Positions 45,032 to 53,329 of a DNA stretch of 64,000 bases are shown piece by piece. Source of the DNA: Lachnospiraceae bacterium (lineage in GTDB: Bacteria > Bacillota > Clostridia > Lachnospirales > Lachnospiraceae); assembly GCA_009774175.1 (NCBI GenBank), contig VSNG01000003.1:62001-126000 (forward strand). Reading direction: 5' to 3'. Below the pieces are notes generated by a model that saw nothing but the letters and a program-made list of their open reading frames with translations, made no database searches and was not told the DNA's origin. A program made the position numbers and the translations under genes. Every line of letters starts with the position of its first letter. Position 1 is the stretch's first letter.

Positions 45032-45238
45032 ATGAAAGAAGGAATCCATCCTGAGTATTATCAGGCGACGGTAACATGCAACTGTGGAAACACCTTTGTG
45101 ACAGGTTCCACCAAGCCGGAAATTCATGTGGAGGTCTGCTCCAAGTGCCATTCGTTCTACACAGGACAGCAGAAAGCGGCACAGGCTCGCGGCCGTATTG
45201 ATAAGTTCAATCGGAAATACGGTGTGGAAAACAAATAA
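45032..45238 (+). CDS. rpmE: 50S ribosomal protein L31 (zinc-binding type)
   Basis: A 68-residue L31, MKEGIHPEYYQATVTCNC..., with the four-cysteine zinc set as C-x-C (CNC, residues 16-18) and C-x2-C (CSKC, about 36-39), and the typical ending 'TGQQKAAQARGRIDKFNRKYG'. The Zn form is the one replaced by a C-minus paralogue under zinc limitation. The start is at 45032 behind AAAGGAG. It follows rho, the conserved order in Firmicutes, and has its own promoter, leader and terminator. Confidence 0.97.
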   Translation: MKEGIHPEYYQATVTCNCGNTFVTGSTKPEIHVEVCSKCHSFYTGQQKAAQARGRIDKFNRKYGVENK

Positions 45239-45251
45239 ATGCAGTGTAAGA

Positions 45252-45283
45252 AAAAGGTTGAGAATCTCTCAACCTTTTCTGAT
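45252..45283 (+). terminator. Intrinsic terminator after rpmE
   Basis: Perfect 12-bp stem AAAAGGTTGAGA/TCTCAACCTTTT (45252-45263 and 45267-45278) with a three-base loop; the stem itself ends in TTTTCT. Confidence 0.85.
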
Positions 45284-45315
45284 ATAACAGCTTTGACAGA
45301 ATAAAGGAAGAAAAA

Positions 45316-46302
45316 ATGGCGAAGAAGAAGCAGCGCTATTCCGGAATCGGCGGACAGGCGGTTCTGGAAGGCATTATGATGAAAAATAAAGAGCAGTACG
45401 CCGTGGCGGTGAGAAAGCCTAATGGTGAGATTGAGGTGGAAGTGGAGCACTATTACGGCATTGTGCACGGCAGTAAAATTCTGAACATACCTTTTGTCAG
45501 AGGCATCTTTCAGTTTGTGGATTCTCTGATTCTGGGCATGCGCTCCCTCAGCTTTTCGGCATCCTTCTATGAGGACGAAGAGGCGAAGGAGACGGCGGCG
45601 GACAGGGTGTTCAATAAAGTTTTCAAGGATAAGGCGGAAAAGGTATTTAACGGGCTGGTAATGCTTTTTTCCCTGGCGCTCGCCATCGGTATTTTTATGG
45701 TTCTTCCCTACTATATTATTTCTCTGTTTGAGGGATATATCAGAAGCGCTTCTTTTATGGCGGTTCTGGAAGGCGTGCTGCGTATTCTGATCTTTGTGGG
45801 TTATGTGCTTGCGATTTCCCTGATGAAGGATATTAGGCGCGTTTATATGTACCACGGCGCGGAGCATAAGTGTATTAACTGTATTGAGAAGGGCGCGCCT
45901 CTTACCGTGAAGGAGGTAATGCGCTGCTCCAAACAGCATAAGCGCTGTGGAACCAGCTTCCTGCTGTTTGTCATGCTTGTCAGCGTGATCCTCTTTTTCT
46001 TTATCCGGGTGGACAATCCGGTCTACCGCGTGCTGATCCGTATTGCCCTGATTCCGGTGATCGCAGGGATATCCTATGAGATCATACGCCTTGCGGGAAA
46101 GAGCAACAATATTCTTGTGCGGATCATTTCTGCGCCCGGCATGTGGCTGCAGGGACTGACCACAAAGGAACCTGACGAGAGTATGGTGGAGGTTGCCATT
46201 GCCGCGGTGGAGGCTGTTTTTGACTGGAAAGCGTATTTGTATGAGACCTTTGGGTATGAGGTGGATGATTCCTGGCTGGAAGATACAGGGACGAAATCGT
46301 AA
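45316..46302 (+). CDS. DUF1385 domain-containing membrane protein (YqhQ-like)
   Basis: A 328-residue protein of the DUF1385 family. It begins with the signature 'YSGIGGQAVLEGIMMKNKEQYAVAVRKPNGEI', contains 'LNIPFVRGIFQFVDSLILGMRSLSFSA', the conserved 'YHGAEHKCINCIEKG' with 'RCSKQHKRCGTSFLLFV', and ends with 'RIISAPGMWLQGLTTKEPDESMVEVAIAAVEAV'. Four hydrophobic stretches suggest membrane location; the conserved Cys/His residues may bind metal. It lies between rpmE and prmC as in many Firmicutes. Function not established. Confidence 0.94.
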   Translation: MAKKKQRYSGIGGQAVLEGIMMKNKEQYAVAVRKPNGEIEVEVEHYYGIVHGSKILNIPFVRGIFQFVDSLILGMRSLSFSASFYEDEEAKETAADRVFNKVFKDKAEKVFNGLVMLFSLALAIGIFMVLPYYIISLFEGYIRSASFMAVLEGVLRILIFVGYVLAISLMKDIRRVYMYHGAEHKCINCIEKGAPLTVKEVMRCSKQHKRCGTSFLLFVMLVSVILFFFIRVDNPVYRVLIRIALIPVIAGISYEIIRLAGKSNNILVRIISAPGMWLQGLTTKEPDESMVEVAIAAVEAVFDWKAYLYETFGYEVDDSWLEDTGTKS

Positions 46303-46318
46303 AGGATACTGAGGGGAT

Positions 46319-47227
46319 ATGGAGCGGTTATCTCGAATTTACAGGGACGTATATGAGGCGGGCAGGGAGCAGATGGAGAAGGCTGGCGTTGGCGAGGCCG
46401 CGCTTGACGCAAGGCTTCTGTTAGAGTACGTCTGCGGTACGGATCGAAACGCCCTGCTTGTCCACGGGGACAGGGAGGTTTCAGAGGAAGAATACGACAG
46501 ATACCGGGAACTGACCGGGAAACGGGCGGCCCGTGTACCGTTACAGTATCTTACCGGCGGGCAGGAATTTATGGGACTGCCCTTTTTTGTTAATGAGCAG
46601 GTGCTTGTGCCCAGACAGGATACGGAAGTGCTGGTGGAGGAAGTGATGAAGCATCTGCATGACGGCATGCGGATTCTGGATATGTGCACCGGCTCCGGCT
46701 GTATTCTGTTAAGTCTTTTACATTATTCCAACGACTGTACGGGTGTGGGCGTGGATCTATCTGCAGGGGCTCTTGCGGTGGCCGGGGAAAACTATGAGAG
46801 ACTGCGCACAAAGCGGCCTGAGATGAAGGCCCGGTTTCTGGAGAGAGACCTTTTTGCGGCGCTGGAAGCGGAATGCGGACAGAGCGCAGGAGACAAGGGG
46901 GCGTCAGCCGGGCGGTTTGATATCATTGTTTCCAATCCGCCTTATATAGAAACGGATGTTATTAAAAGCTTGATGCCGGAAGTAAGGGAACACGAACCGA
47001 TGATGGCGTTAGACGGTGGGACGGATGGTCTTGCCTTTTACCGTAGGATTGCGCGGGAAGCCGGCGCTTACTTAAACGGCGGCGGCATGCTGTTTTTTGA
47101 GATAGGCTGCGAGCAGGCGGACAGTGTGAAAAGGATTATGGAACAGGCAGGGTTTCGCGGTATTGAGGTTGTAAAGGATTTTGCCGGACTTGACCGTATT
47201 GTGTATGGAAACTGGTGGGAGAAGTAG
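46319..47227 (+). CDS. prmC: Release factor glutamine N5-methyltransferase PrmC
   Basis: A 302-residue methyltransferase for the GGQ glutamine of release factors. The N-terminal helical domain carries 'PLQYLTGGQEFMGLPFFVNEQVLVPRQDTEVLVEEV'. The SAM-binding domain has 'ILDMCTGSGCILLSLL', and the catalytic NPPY (Asn206-Tyr209) is in 'IIVSNPPYIETDVI'. It is followed by its substrate gene prfA. It starts 16 bases after the DUF1385 stop. A short insertion with 'CGQSAGDKGASAG' precedes the motif. Confidence 0.97.
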   Translation: MERLSRIYRDVYEAGREQMEKAGVGEAALDARLLLEYVCGTDRNALLVHGDREVSEEEYDRYRELTGKRAARVPLQYLTGGQEFMGLPFFVNEQVLVPRQDTEVLVEEVMKHLHDGMRILDMCTGSGCILLSLLHYSNDCTGVGVDLSAGALAVAGENYERLRTKRPEMKARFLERDLFAALEAECGQSAGDKGASAGRFDIIVSNPPYIETDVIKSLMPEVREHEPMMALDGGTDGLAFYRRIAREAGAYLNGGGMLFFEIGCEQADSVKRIMEQAGFRGIEVVKDFAGLDRIVYGNWWEK

Positions 47228-47259
47228 TGTGAAGCATTACACTGCATGGAGGTTTAAAT

Positions 47260-48336
47260 ATGTTTGACAAACTGGAAGATCTGCTGAGAAAATTTGAGGA
47301 GATCATGAATGAGCTGAGCGAACCCTCTGTGGCGGAGAATCAGGAGCGTTTTCGCGCCCTGATGAAGGAACAGAGCGACTTGACTCCTATAGTCAACGCC
47401 TGCAGAGAATACAAGAAGTGCAATCAGGATATCGAGGACAGTCTGGCCATGCTGGAGGAGGAGTCCGACGAGGATATGCGGGACATGCTCAAGGAAGAGC
47501 TGGCCGAGGCCAAAAAGCGTGTGGAGGAGCTGGAGCACGAGCTGAAAATTCTTCTTCTGCCAAAGGATCCTAACGACGACAGGAACGTGATTGTGGAGAT
47601 ACGGGCAGGCGCAGGCGGCGACGAGGCGGCTCTTTTTGCGGCGGAAATTTACCGTATGTATGTGCACTATGCGGAGGGACGGCGCTGGAAGGTGGAGACC
47701 ATGGAAGCGGAGGAGATCGGCATCGGCGGCATGAAGAGCGTTACTTTCATGGTGACCGGGCAGGGCGCCTATTCTGTCTTAAAATATGAGAGCGGCGTGC
47801 ACCGGGTGCAGCGTGTGCCGGAGACGGAGTCCGGCGGACGGATACACACTTCCACCATCAGCGTGGCGGTGATGCCGGAGGTGGACGAAGACATTGATAT
47901 TGTGATTGAGGATAAGGATATCCGCATTGACGTGATGAGAGCGTCCGGCAACGGCGGACAGTGCGTCAATACCACGGATTCCGCAGTGAGGCTGACTCAT
48001 TATCCCACAGGTATTGTGGTATACAGCCAGACGGAGAAGTCCCAGATTCAAAATAAGGCGAAGGCCTTCGCCCTGCTTCGTGCAAAGCTTTACGATATGC
48101 AGCAGCAGCAACGGCATGACGCGGAGGCGGAGCTTCGCAGAAGCCAGATCGGCACGGGGGACCGCTCCGAGAAAATCAGAACCTACAACTTTCCGCAGGG
48201 GCGTGTAACCGATCACCGCATAAACCTGACGATCTATAAGCTTGACAAAGTGATGAACGGCGACATTCAGGAGATTCTGGACGCCTGTATTGCAGCCGAT
48301 CAGGCCGCAAAGCTGTTGAAGATGGGCGAGAACTGA
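47260..48336 (+). CDS. prfA: Peptide chain release factor 1
   Basis: A 358-residue RF1 that reads UAA and UAG. It contains the N-terminal coiled coil, the recognition stretch 'RVQRVPETESGGRIHTSTISVAVMPE' (position equivalent to the PxT tripeptide), and the catalytic GGQ at 232-234 in 'RASGNGGQCVNTTDSAVRLTH'. The end 'RITDHRINLTIYKLD...' is RF1-like. Its final codons (AAKLLKMGEN stop) are duplicated just downstream. Good GGAGG site at 47250. Confidence 0.97.
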   Translation: MFDKLEDLLRKFEEIMNELSEPSVAENQERFRALMKEQSDLTPIVNACREYKKCNQDIEDSLAMLEEESDEDMRDMLKEELAEAKKRVEELEHELKILLLPKDPNDDRNVIVEIRAGAGGDEAALFAAEIYRMYVHYAEGRRWKVETMEAEEIGIGGMKSVTFMVTGQGAYSVLKYESGVHRVQRVPETESGGRIHTSTISVAVMPEVDEDIDIVIEDKDIRIDVMRASGNGGQCVNTTDSAVRLTHYPTGIVVYSQTEKSQIQNKAKAFALLRAKLYDMQQQQRHDAEAELRRSQIGTGDRSEKIRTYNFPQGRVTDHRINLTIYKLDKVMNGDIQEILDACIAADQAAKLLKMGEN

Positions 48337-48399
48337 AAAGGCCTGATCGGCGGATCAAGGCCGCAAAGCTGTTGAAGATGGGCGAGAACTGAAAAGGCC
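48302..48399 (+). repeat. Tandem duplication of the prfA 3' end
   Basis: The 42 bases at 48302-48343, which include the last codons and stop of prfA, recur exactly at 48358-48399 (period 56). The second copy is non-coding. The intervening 14 bases (CTGATCGGCGGATC-like) also resemble the prfA sequence before the repeat. Confidence 0.95.
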
Positions 48400-48502
48400 G
48401 AAAGAGAGAATGATGTGTAATTTGGGTGGTAATTGACAGTTTGCATTGTGCATCTAAAGGGTGTAAAATAATGGCAGGTATTATTTGTGAAGGAGGAGAG
48501 TC

Positions 48503-49843
48503 GTGAACACTATTGTTTGGAACAAGAGATACGAAATTGGCGTAGACTTTATTGACAAGGAGCATAAGCAGCTTTTCTCAACCATAAACAAATTATTGGC
48601 GCTCAGTCAGGAAGAAGGCAAAGGGGAATGGGCATGCCGCGAAGGCGTTAAATATCTCAAGAATCATACCCGCGAACATTTTCAGCATGAAGAGGCCTAT
48701 ATGCGCTCGATTGATTACAGCGAGTTTGAGATACATAAACACCTGCATGACGATTTTCAACTTAAAACGCTGCCGTCTCTGGAGGAAGAGCTTGAGGAGA
48801 TGGAATACAGTGAAGAGTCCATCCGCCATTTTCTCGGTGTCAGCATCGGATGGCTGATTGCCCATACGCAGACGGAAGATCTGGCGATTGCAGGCAAGAA
48901 AATGAGTAAATGGACGAATCTTCCCAAGGCGGAGGAGATGGACGCTTTGGAGCAGACGATAGTGCAGCTGACGACAGATATGTTTCAGTTGAAGGTCAAA
49001 CCCATCAGCCGTCAGTACGGCGGAGAGGAGTTTGGCAAGGTATTCTGCTGCCGTTTTGTTTATCGAGGCGAGAAGAAGGAGAAGTGGGAGATCCTGCTTA
49101 GCTTTGAGGAGAGGCTGATCCTGAAGATCGTCAGCGATCTGATGAATACCCAGTATCTGAAAGTGGACGACATGGTGATCAATATCATCAGATACATTTC
49201 CAGGCAGTTTATTGAGAAAATCAAAGAATGCTTTCCTGATATGGGTCGGTTTGAGCTTGACGGCGAGTCGTTACTGACGCAGGAGCAGGTTGTAAACGCC
49301 TTTGAAAGAGAACATCCTTCCTGCAGCCTGCTGTTTGATACGGGATCGGGGTATTTTGCCTTTTGCGTAACGACCTCGGACTCTTTGCAGGGGAAAATAG
49401 CCACTCCGTTAAACCCGTCGAATGTGATGAGCCAGATTAAAAGCTATCTTTCGGGTGAGAACAGGAAAAGGAAGATTCTGGTGGTGGACGATTCCGACTT
49501 TATGCGTCAGAACATAATCAATCTTCTTGGCAATGATTATGAAGTCACGGAGAGTAATTCCAGCATATCGGCAATTAAGTCTCTGACAAAAAACAGGCCG
49601 GATTTGATTCTGCTTGATTATGAGATGCCGGTCTGCGACGGCAGACAGGCTCTTGAGATGATCCGCTCCGATGAGGAGATAGCGGATATCCCCGTTGTAT
49701 TTCTGACAGGCAGGGGAGACGCGGAGAGCGTGAAAAAGGTTATGGCGTTAAAGCCTAAGGGGTATCTGCTTAAGTCCATGCCGGAAGAGGATATCAAGAA
49801 ATATATTGACGGGATTCTTGCGAAAAAGGATGCCGTAAAGTAA
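48503..49843 (+). CDS. Bacteriohemerythrin - CheX-like - response regulator receiver fusion
   Basis: A 446-residue three-part cytoplasmic protein starting at GTG 48503 (GGAGGAGAG upstream). Residues 1-140 are a bacteriohemerythrin with di-iron ligands His21, His55/His59, Glu63, His78 and His82, plus 'IAHTQTED'. Residues about 160-310 resemble the CheX/CheC-type phosphatase fold ('FGKVFCCRFVYRGEKKEKWEILLSFEERLILKIVSDLM', 'IIRYISRQFIEKIKE'). Residues about 325-446 are a receiver domain with 'ILVVDDSDFMRQN', Asp in 'LILLDYEMPVCDG' and Lys in 'YLLKSM'. It probably links oxygen or oxidative state to chemotaxis or a phosphorelay. No cognate kinase lies next to it. Confidence 0.82.
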   Translation: MNTIVWNKRYEIGVDFIDKEHKQLFSTINKLLALSQEEGKGEWACREGVKYLKNHTREHFQHEEAYMRSIDYSEFEIHKHLHDDFQLKTLPSLEEELEEMEYSEESIRHFLGVSIGWLIAHTQTEDLAIAGKKMSKWTNLPKAEEMDALEQTIVQLTTDMFQLKVKPISRQYGGEEFGKVFCCRFVYRGEKKEKWEILLSFEERLILKIVSDLMNTQYLKVDDMVINIIRYISRQFIEKIKECFPDMGRFELDGESLLTQEQVVNAFEREHPSCSLLFDTGSGYFAFCVTTSDSLQGKIATPLNPSNVMSQIKSYLSGENRKRKILVVDDSDFMRQNIINLLGNDYEVTESNSSISAIKSLTKNRPDLILLDYEMPVCDGRQALEMIRSDEEIADIPVVFLTGRGDAESVKKVMALKPKGYLLKSMPEEDIKKYIDGILAKKDAVK

Positions 49844-49941
49844 AAGAGCCGTGTGCAAAGATTCTTTGCGTGACTTTTCAGGTGTGAACTGCTATGGTCG
49901 GGGTAAGACGGAATATAAAAGTCTGGCCGGAGGGAAGTAAC

Positions 49942-50766
49942 ATGGCGGAGATTGGAAAGCATATCAGGAAGATCAGAAAAGAAAAGAATCTGACACAGGA
50001 GGAGCTGGCGGAGCGTCTGCACTGCACAAGACAGACCATCAGCAATTATGAGAACGGGAAGAGCGAGCCGGACATTGCGCTTTTAATAGAGATTGCAGGA
50101 GCGCTTGAAGTAGAAATCAACGATCTGATCTATGGCCCCGGAAAGAGGGAAGGCGAAAAAAGGCAGAGGGACAGGGCTGTGGCCGCGCTTACGGCAGCAG
50201 GCGTGCTGATGGTGGCGGTTAAGCTTCTGTTACCCTTTGCACAGGAGAAAAGCTTTAAATATTTTCAGGTGGCGCCGCTATTTCTTCTGCAATATGTGCT
50301 CTGGCCTTTTGCCCTTATTTTGCTTGGATGGGGTATGGCAGAGGCGGGAAAGGCTTTCGCCGGAATCTGCATATGGAAAGGCAGAACGGAACGGACAAAA
50401 CGGATGATAGGAGTTTTGTTTTACGCTTCGGCGGCTATTGTGGCAGTGTTCGCTGTACTGGCGTTGTGGACGGCTGTGGATTTAACGTATCTGTGGTGGA
50501 TGACTGAGAGGCTGAGGCGATCGGGGCAAAACTTTGATTTTTCGACGGTTCCGGGATTGATGCCGAAGCGGCTTCAAAGCATTTTTATAAAGGTGATTGT
50601 GTTACATCGTCTTGGCGGCGCCGGTTTGTTTTTAGGCGCGGCGTCAGGACTTTGCCGGATAAAAAAGGAAGAATCAGGAGGAAAACATGGACGCAGGGAA
50701 AAAGGACGCTGCAATGAATCAGGAAGCGGCAGAAACGGGAACGACGGAAACGATGAAAGACTATGA
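49942..50766 (+). CDS. XRE-family regulator with C-terminal membrane helices
   Basis: A 274-residue protein: an N-terminal Cro/CI helix-turn-helix ('IGKHIRKIRKEKNLTQEELAERLHCTRQTISNYENGKSEPDIALLIEIAGALEVEINDLIYG', residues 4-65) and four or so transmembrane helices (about 80-98, 110-132, 158-180, 215-235). Membrane-tethered XRE regulators of this kind are common in Clostridia and may sense the membrane. Start at 49942 behind GGAGG, not the earlier GTG/ATG. The last 80 bases overlap the next gene in another frame, making the C-terminal tail (KKEESGGKHGRREKGRCNESGSG) low-complexity and perhaps fortuitous. Confidence 0.88.
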   Translation: MAEIGKHIRKIRKEKNLTQEELAERLHCTRQTISNYENGKSEPDIALLIEIAGALEVEINDLIYGPGKREGEKRQRDRAVAALTAAGVLMVAVKLLLPFAQEKSFKYFQVAPLFLLQYVLWPFALILLGWGMAEAGKAFAGICIWKGRTERTKRMIGVLFYASAAIVAVFAVLALWTAVDLTYLWWMTERLRRSGQNFDFSTVPGLMPKRLQSIFIKVIVLHRLGGAGLFLGAASGLCRIKKEESGGKHGRREKGRCNESGSGRNGNDGNDERL

Positions 50767-51643
50767 GAAGGAGCTGGAGGCTTCCTTTCGCAGGATTAAT
50801 GAGGGCGATATCATCAAGGGCACGGTGATCGACGTGAATGAGGAAGAGGTCATTCTCGATCTGAAATACTATGCCCAGGGAATCATCAAAGCGGAGAATC
50901 TGAGCAACGATCCCGATTTTCTTTCCACAGGAAAAATTGCCGTGGGTGACGAGATTGAGGCTACGGTGATTAAAATGGACGATGGGGAGGGCAATATCGA
51001 GCTTTCCAGAAAAGAAGCAAACGACGTTCTTGCCTGGGACAGGCTGCAGACCATGCTGGAGCAGGAAACCATCGTAAAGGTTCGCATTAAGGAGAGCGTG
51101 AAGAGCGGCGTGGTAGCCTGGCTGGAAGGCATGAGAGCCTTTATACCCGCTTCCCAGCTTTCCACTGACTATGTGGAGGATGTGGAGTCCTGGGTCGGAA
51201 AAGAGATCGAGGTGAAGGTGATTACGGTTGACCGGGAGAAAAACAAGGTGGTTCTTTCCGGCAAAGCGGTGGCCAGAGAGCAGGAAGCCGAGGAGCGCAG
51301 GCATAAAATATCCATGATGGCGCCGGGTACGGTGATGGAGGGCGTGGTGGAAAGCCTTATGCCTTACGGCGCGTTTGTCAATCTGGGAGGCGGCGTCAGC
51401 GGTCTGGTGCATATTTCCCAGATATCCCAGAAAAGAATCAAGAAGCCTGGCGAGGTGTTAAAGGAAGGACAGAAGGTTAAGGTTAAGATTTTAAATACCA
51501 ATGACAACAAGGTCAGTCTCAGCATGAAGGCGCTGGAGGAAATTACGGCACAGGAAGAGGAGGACAGCGCACCCAGGGAGTATACTTCCGGGGAGGCTGT
51601 GTCCACCAGTCTGGGGGATCTGCTTGCGAAGCTGAAGCTGTAA
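50687..51643 (+). CDS. S1 RNA-binding domain protein (RpsA-like)
   Basis: A 318-residue protein with three S1/OB domains at about residues 38-108 ('INEGDIIKGTVIDVNEEEVILDLKYYAQGIIKAENL'), 122-190 ('ETIVKVRIKESVKSGVVAWLEGMRAFIPASQLS') and 208-280 ('MAPGTVMEGVVESLMPYGAFVNLGGGVSGLVHISQIS'), and a charged tail. This is the short Firmicutes form related to ribosomal protein S1 (YpfD-like). It probably assists mRNA handling on the ribosome. ATG 50687 follows AGGAGGAAAA and lies inside the end of the XRE gene, an 80-base overlap in different frames. Confidence 0.93.
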   Translation: MDAGKKDAAMNQEAAETGTTETMKDYEKELEASFRRINEGDIIKGTVIDVNEEEVILDLKYYAQGIIKAENLSNDPDFLSTGKIAVGDEIEATVIKMDDGEGNIELSRKEANDVLAWDRLQTMLEQETIVKVRIKESVKSGVVAWLEGMRAFIPASQLSTDYVEDVESWVGKEIEVKVITVDREKNKVVLSGKAVAREQEAEERRHKISMMAPGTVMEGVVESLMPYGAFVNLGGGVSGLVHISQISQKRIKKPGEVLKEGQKVKVKILNTNDNKVSLSMKALEEITAQEEEDSAPREYTSGEAVSTSLGDLLAKLKL

Positions 51644-51734
51644 GGGTGTGAGAAAATTCTGCCGCGCAGATCTTTCTCACACAGGAGTATGCCTGAAAAA
51701 TGGCATTCTTTGCTCTGTGGAATCAGGGGGGAAT

Positions 51735-52586
51735 ATGCGGACACTTTACGTTACGGATCTGGACGGTACGCTGTTAAATAGTAATGACCAAATAAGTCAA
51801 TACAGTATGGAAATCATTAACGGGCTGGTGGCAAAGGGCATGCAGTTTACTTATGCTACGGCCCGTTCTCTCGTGTCCGCGTCTGTGGTAGCAAAAGGGT
51901 TATCAACGACTATTCCGGTCATTGCCTACAACGGGGCGCTGATTGTGAATCCCGCTACGGGAGAGGTGATTTCCTCTCTTTCCTTTACCGGGGAGGAGGC
52001 GGCCCGAATCAGAGAGGTGTTACAGGAACACGGCGCGAATCCGCTTGTCTACGCCTATGTGGACGGGGTGGAGCGGGTCTCCTATGTGACTGGCAGGGAG
52101 AACGAGGGTATCCGCCGCTATCTGGAAGTGAGAAAGGGAGACAGAAGATTTCGGCCTCTGGAGGATGAGACATTATTATATCAGGGGAATATTTTTTATT
52201 TTACCTGTATTGCGGACAGAGAAGAACTGCTTCCGTTATACGAAATTTTCAAAAGAGACGGACGGTATCGCTGTACGTTACAGCAGGAGCTGTACCGTCC
52301 TGAGTTTTTTCTGGAAATCATGCCAGAGAAGGCCTCAAAGGCGGAGGCAATTAAGCGGCTGAAGGAGATATGGCATTGCGGCAAAGTGGTGTCCTTCGGA
52401 GATGCTGTTAATGATATTCCCATGTTTGAAATTTCTGACGAGTGTTATGCCGTGGCCAATGGGGTGGCGGAACTAAAGGCCTGCGCCACGGGTGTGATTG
52501 CGTCCAATGATGAGGATGGGGTGGCAAGATGGCTGGTGGATATGGAAGATTCCACGCTGGAGGAGAGCTCTTTGTCCGCAGGTTAA
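51735..52586 (+). CDS. Cof-type HAD-IIB family phosphatase
   Basis: A 283-residue haloacid dehalogenase-like hydrolase. The nucleophile and acid are Asp8 and Asp10 in 'YVTDLDGTLLNS'; motif II is 'TYATARS', motif III Lys in 'EKASKAEAIKRL' and motif IV 'VSFGDAVNDIPMFEIS'. The C2B cap lies between. These enzymes dephosphorylate sugar phosphates or flavin precursors; the substrate is not predictable. Starts at 51735 behind a GGGGG run; the longer frame from 51648 has no support. Confidence 0.93.
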   Translation: MRTLYVTDLDGTLLNSNDQISQYSMEIINGLVAKGMQFTYATARSLVSASVVAKGLSTTIPVIAYNGALIVNPATGEVISSLSFTGEEAARIREVLQEHGANPLVYAYVDGVERVSYVTGRENEGIRRYLEVRKGDRRFRPLEDETLLYQGNIFYFTCIADREELLPLYEIFKRDGRYRCTLQQELYRPEFFLEIMPEKASKAEAIKRLKEIWHCGKVVSFGDAVNDIPMFEISDECYAVANGVAELKACATGVIASNDEDGVARWLVDMEDSTLEESSLSAG

Positions 52587-52686
52587 AGGAGCTGTTTCTG
52601 CTGAGGTGAAGTCCGCAAACCACAGAGCAAAATCACGGAGAACTTTGATAGATAGTTTAAATGACAAAAGAGGAGCTTAACAGAAC

Positions 52687-53319
52687 ATGAGAAAAAAGGA
52701 ACTGGCGCTTGCCGTCATTGAAAGACTGAAGGAGGAATACCCGGAGGCGGGATGTACGCTGGACTACAACGAGGCATGGAAGCTGCTTGTCAGCGTGCGG
52801 CTGGCGGCCCAGTGCACGGACGCCAGAGTTAATGTTGTGGTGGAGAAGCTTTACGAGAGGTTTCCGGATGTGAATGCGCTGGCGGCGGCTCCCGTGGAGG
52901 AGATCGAGGCCATTGTCCATCCTTGCGGGCTTGGAAACAGCAAGGCCAGAGATATCAGTGCCTGCATGAAGCAGCTCAGGGATCAATATGACGGACAGGT
53001 GCCGGAGGATTTCGATGCGCTGCTTGCGCTTCCCGGAGTGGGCAGGAAAAGCGCCAACCTGATTATGGGGGATGTGTTTGGCAAACCGGCGATTGTGACG
53101 GATACCCACTGCATCCGGCTGTGTAATCGGATCGGGCTTGTGGATGGTATCAGGGAGCCAAAAAAGGTGGAGATGGCATTATGGAAGATCGTGCCGCCCG
53201 AAGAGGGAAGCGATCTGTGCCACAGATTTGTGATGCACGGCAGAGAAATCTGTACGGCGCGGACAAAGCCTTACTGTGATAAATGTTGTCTGGCGGATAT
53301 CTGTAAAAAGGAGCTGTGA
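52687..53319 (+). CDS. nth: Endonuclease III (DNA glycosylase/AP lyase)
   Basis: A 210-residue base-excision repair enzyme for oxidised pyrimidines. The helix-hairpin-helix 'LPGVGRKSANLIMGD' holds the catalytic Lys121, Asp139 is in 'IVTDTHCIRLCNRIG', and the C-terminal [4Fe-4S] ligands are C-x6-C-x2-C-x5-C in 'CTARTKPYCDKCCLADIC', with an additional adjacent Cys. Length and motif order match Nth. It overlaps nothing, and the next gene begins 11 bases downstream. The role in an anaerobe is usual. Confidence 0.96.
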   Translation: MRKKELALAVIERLKEEYPEAGCTLDYNEAWKLLVSVRLAAQCTDARVNVVVEKLYERFPDVNALAAAPVEEIEAIVHPCGLGNSKARDISACMKQLRDQYDGQVPEDFDALLALPGVGRKSANLIMGDVFGKPAIVTDTHCIRLCNRIGLVDGIREPKKVEMALWKIVPPEEGSDLCHRFVMHGREICTARTKPYCDKCCLADICKKEL

Positions 53320-53329
53320 GGAGGAACGG

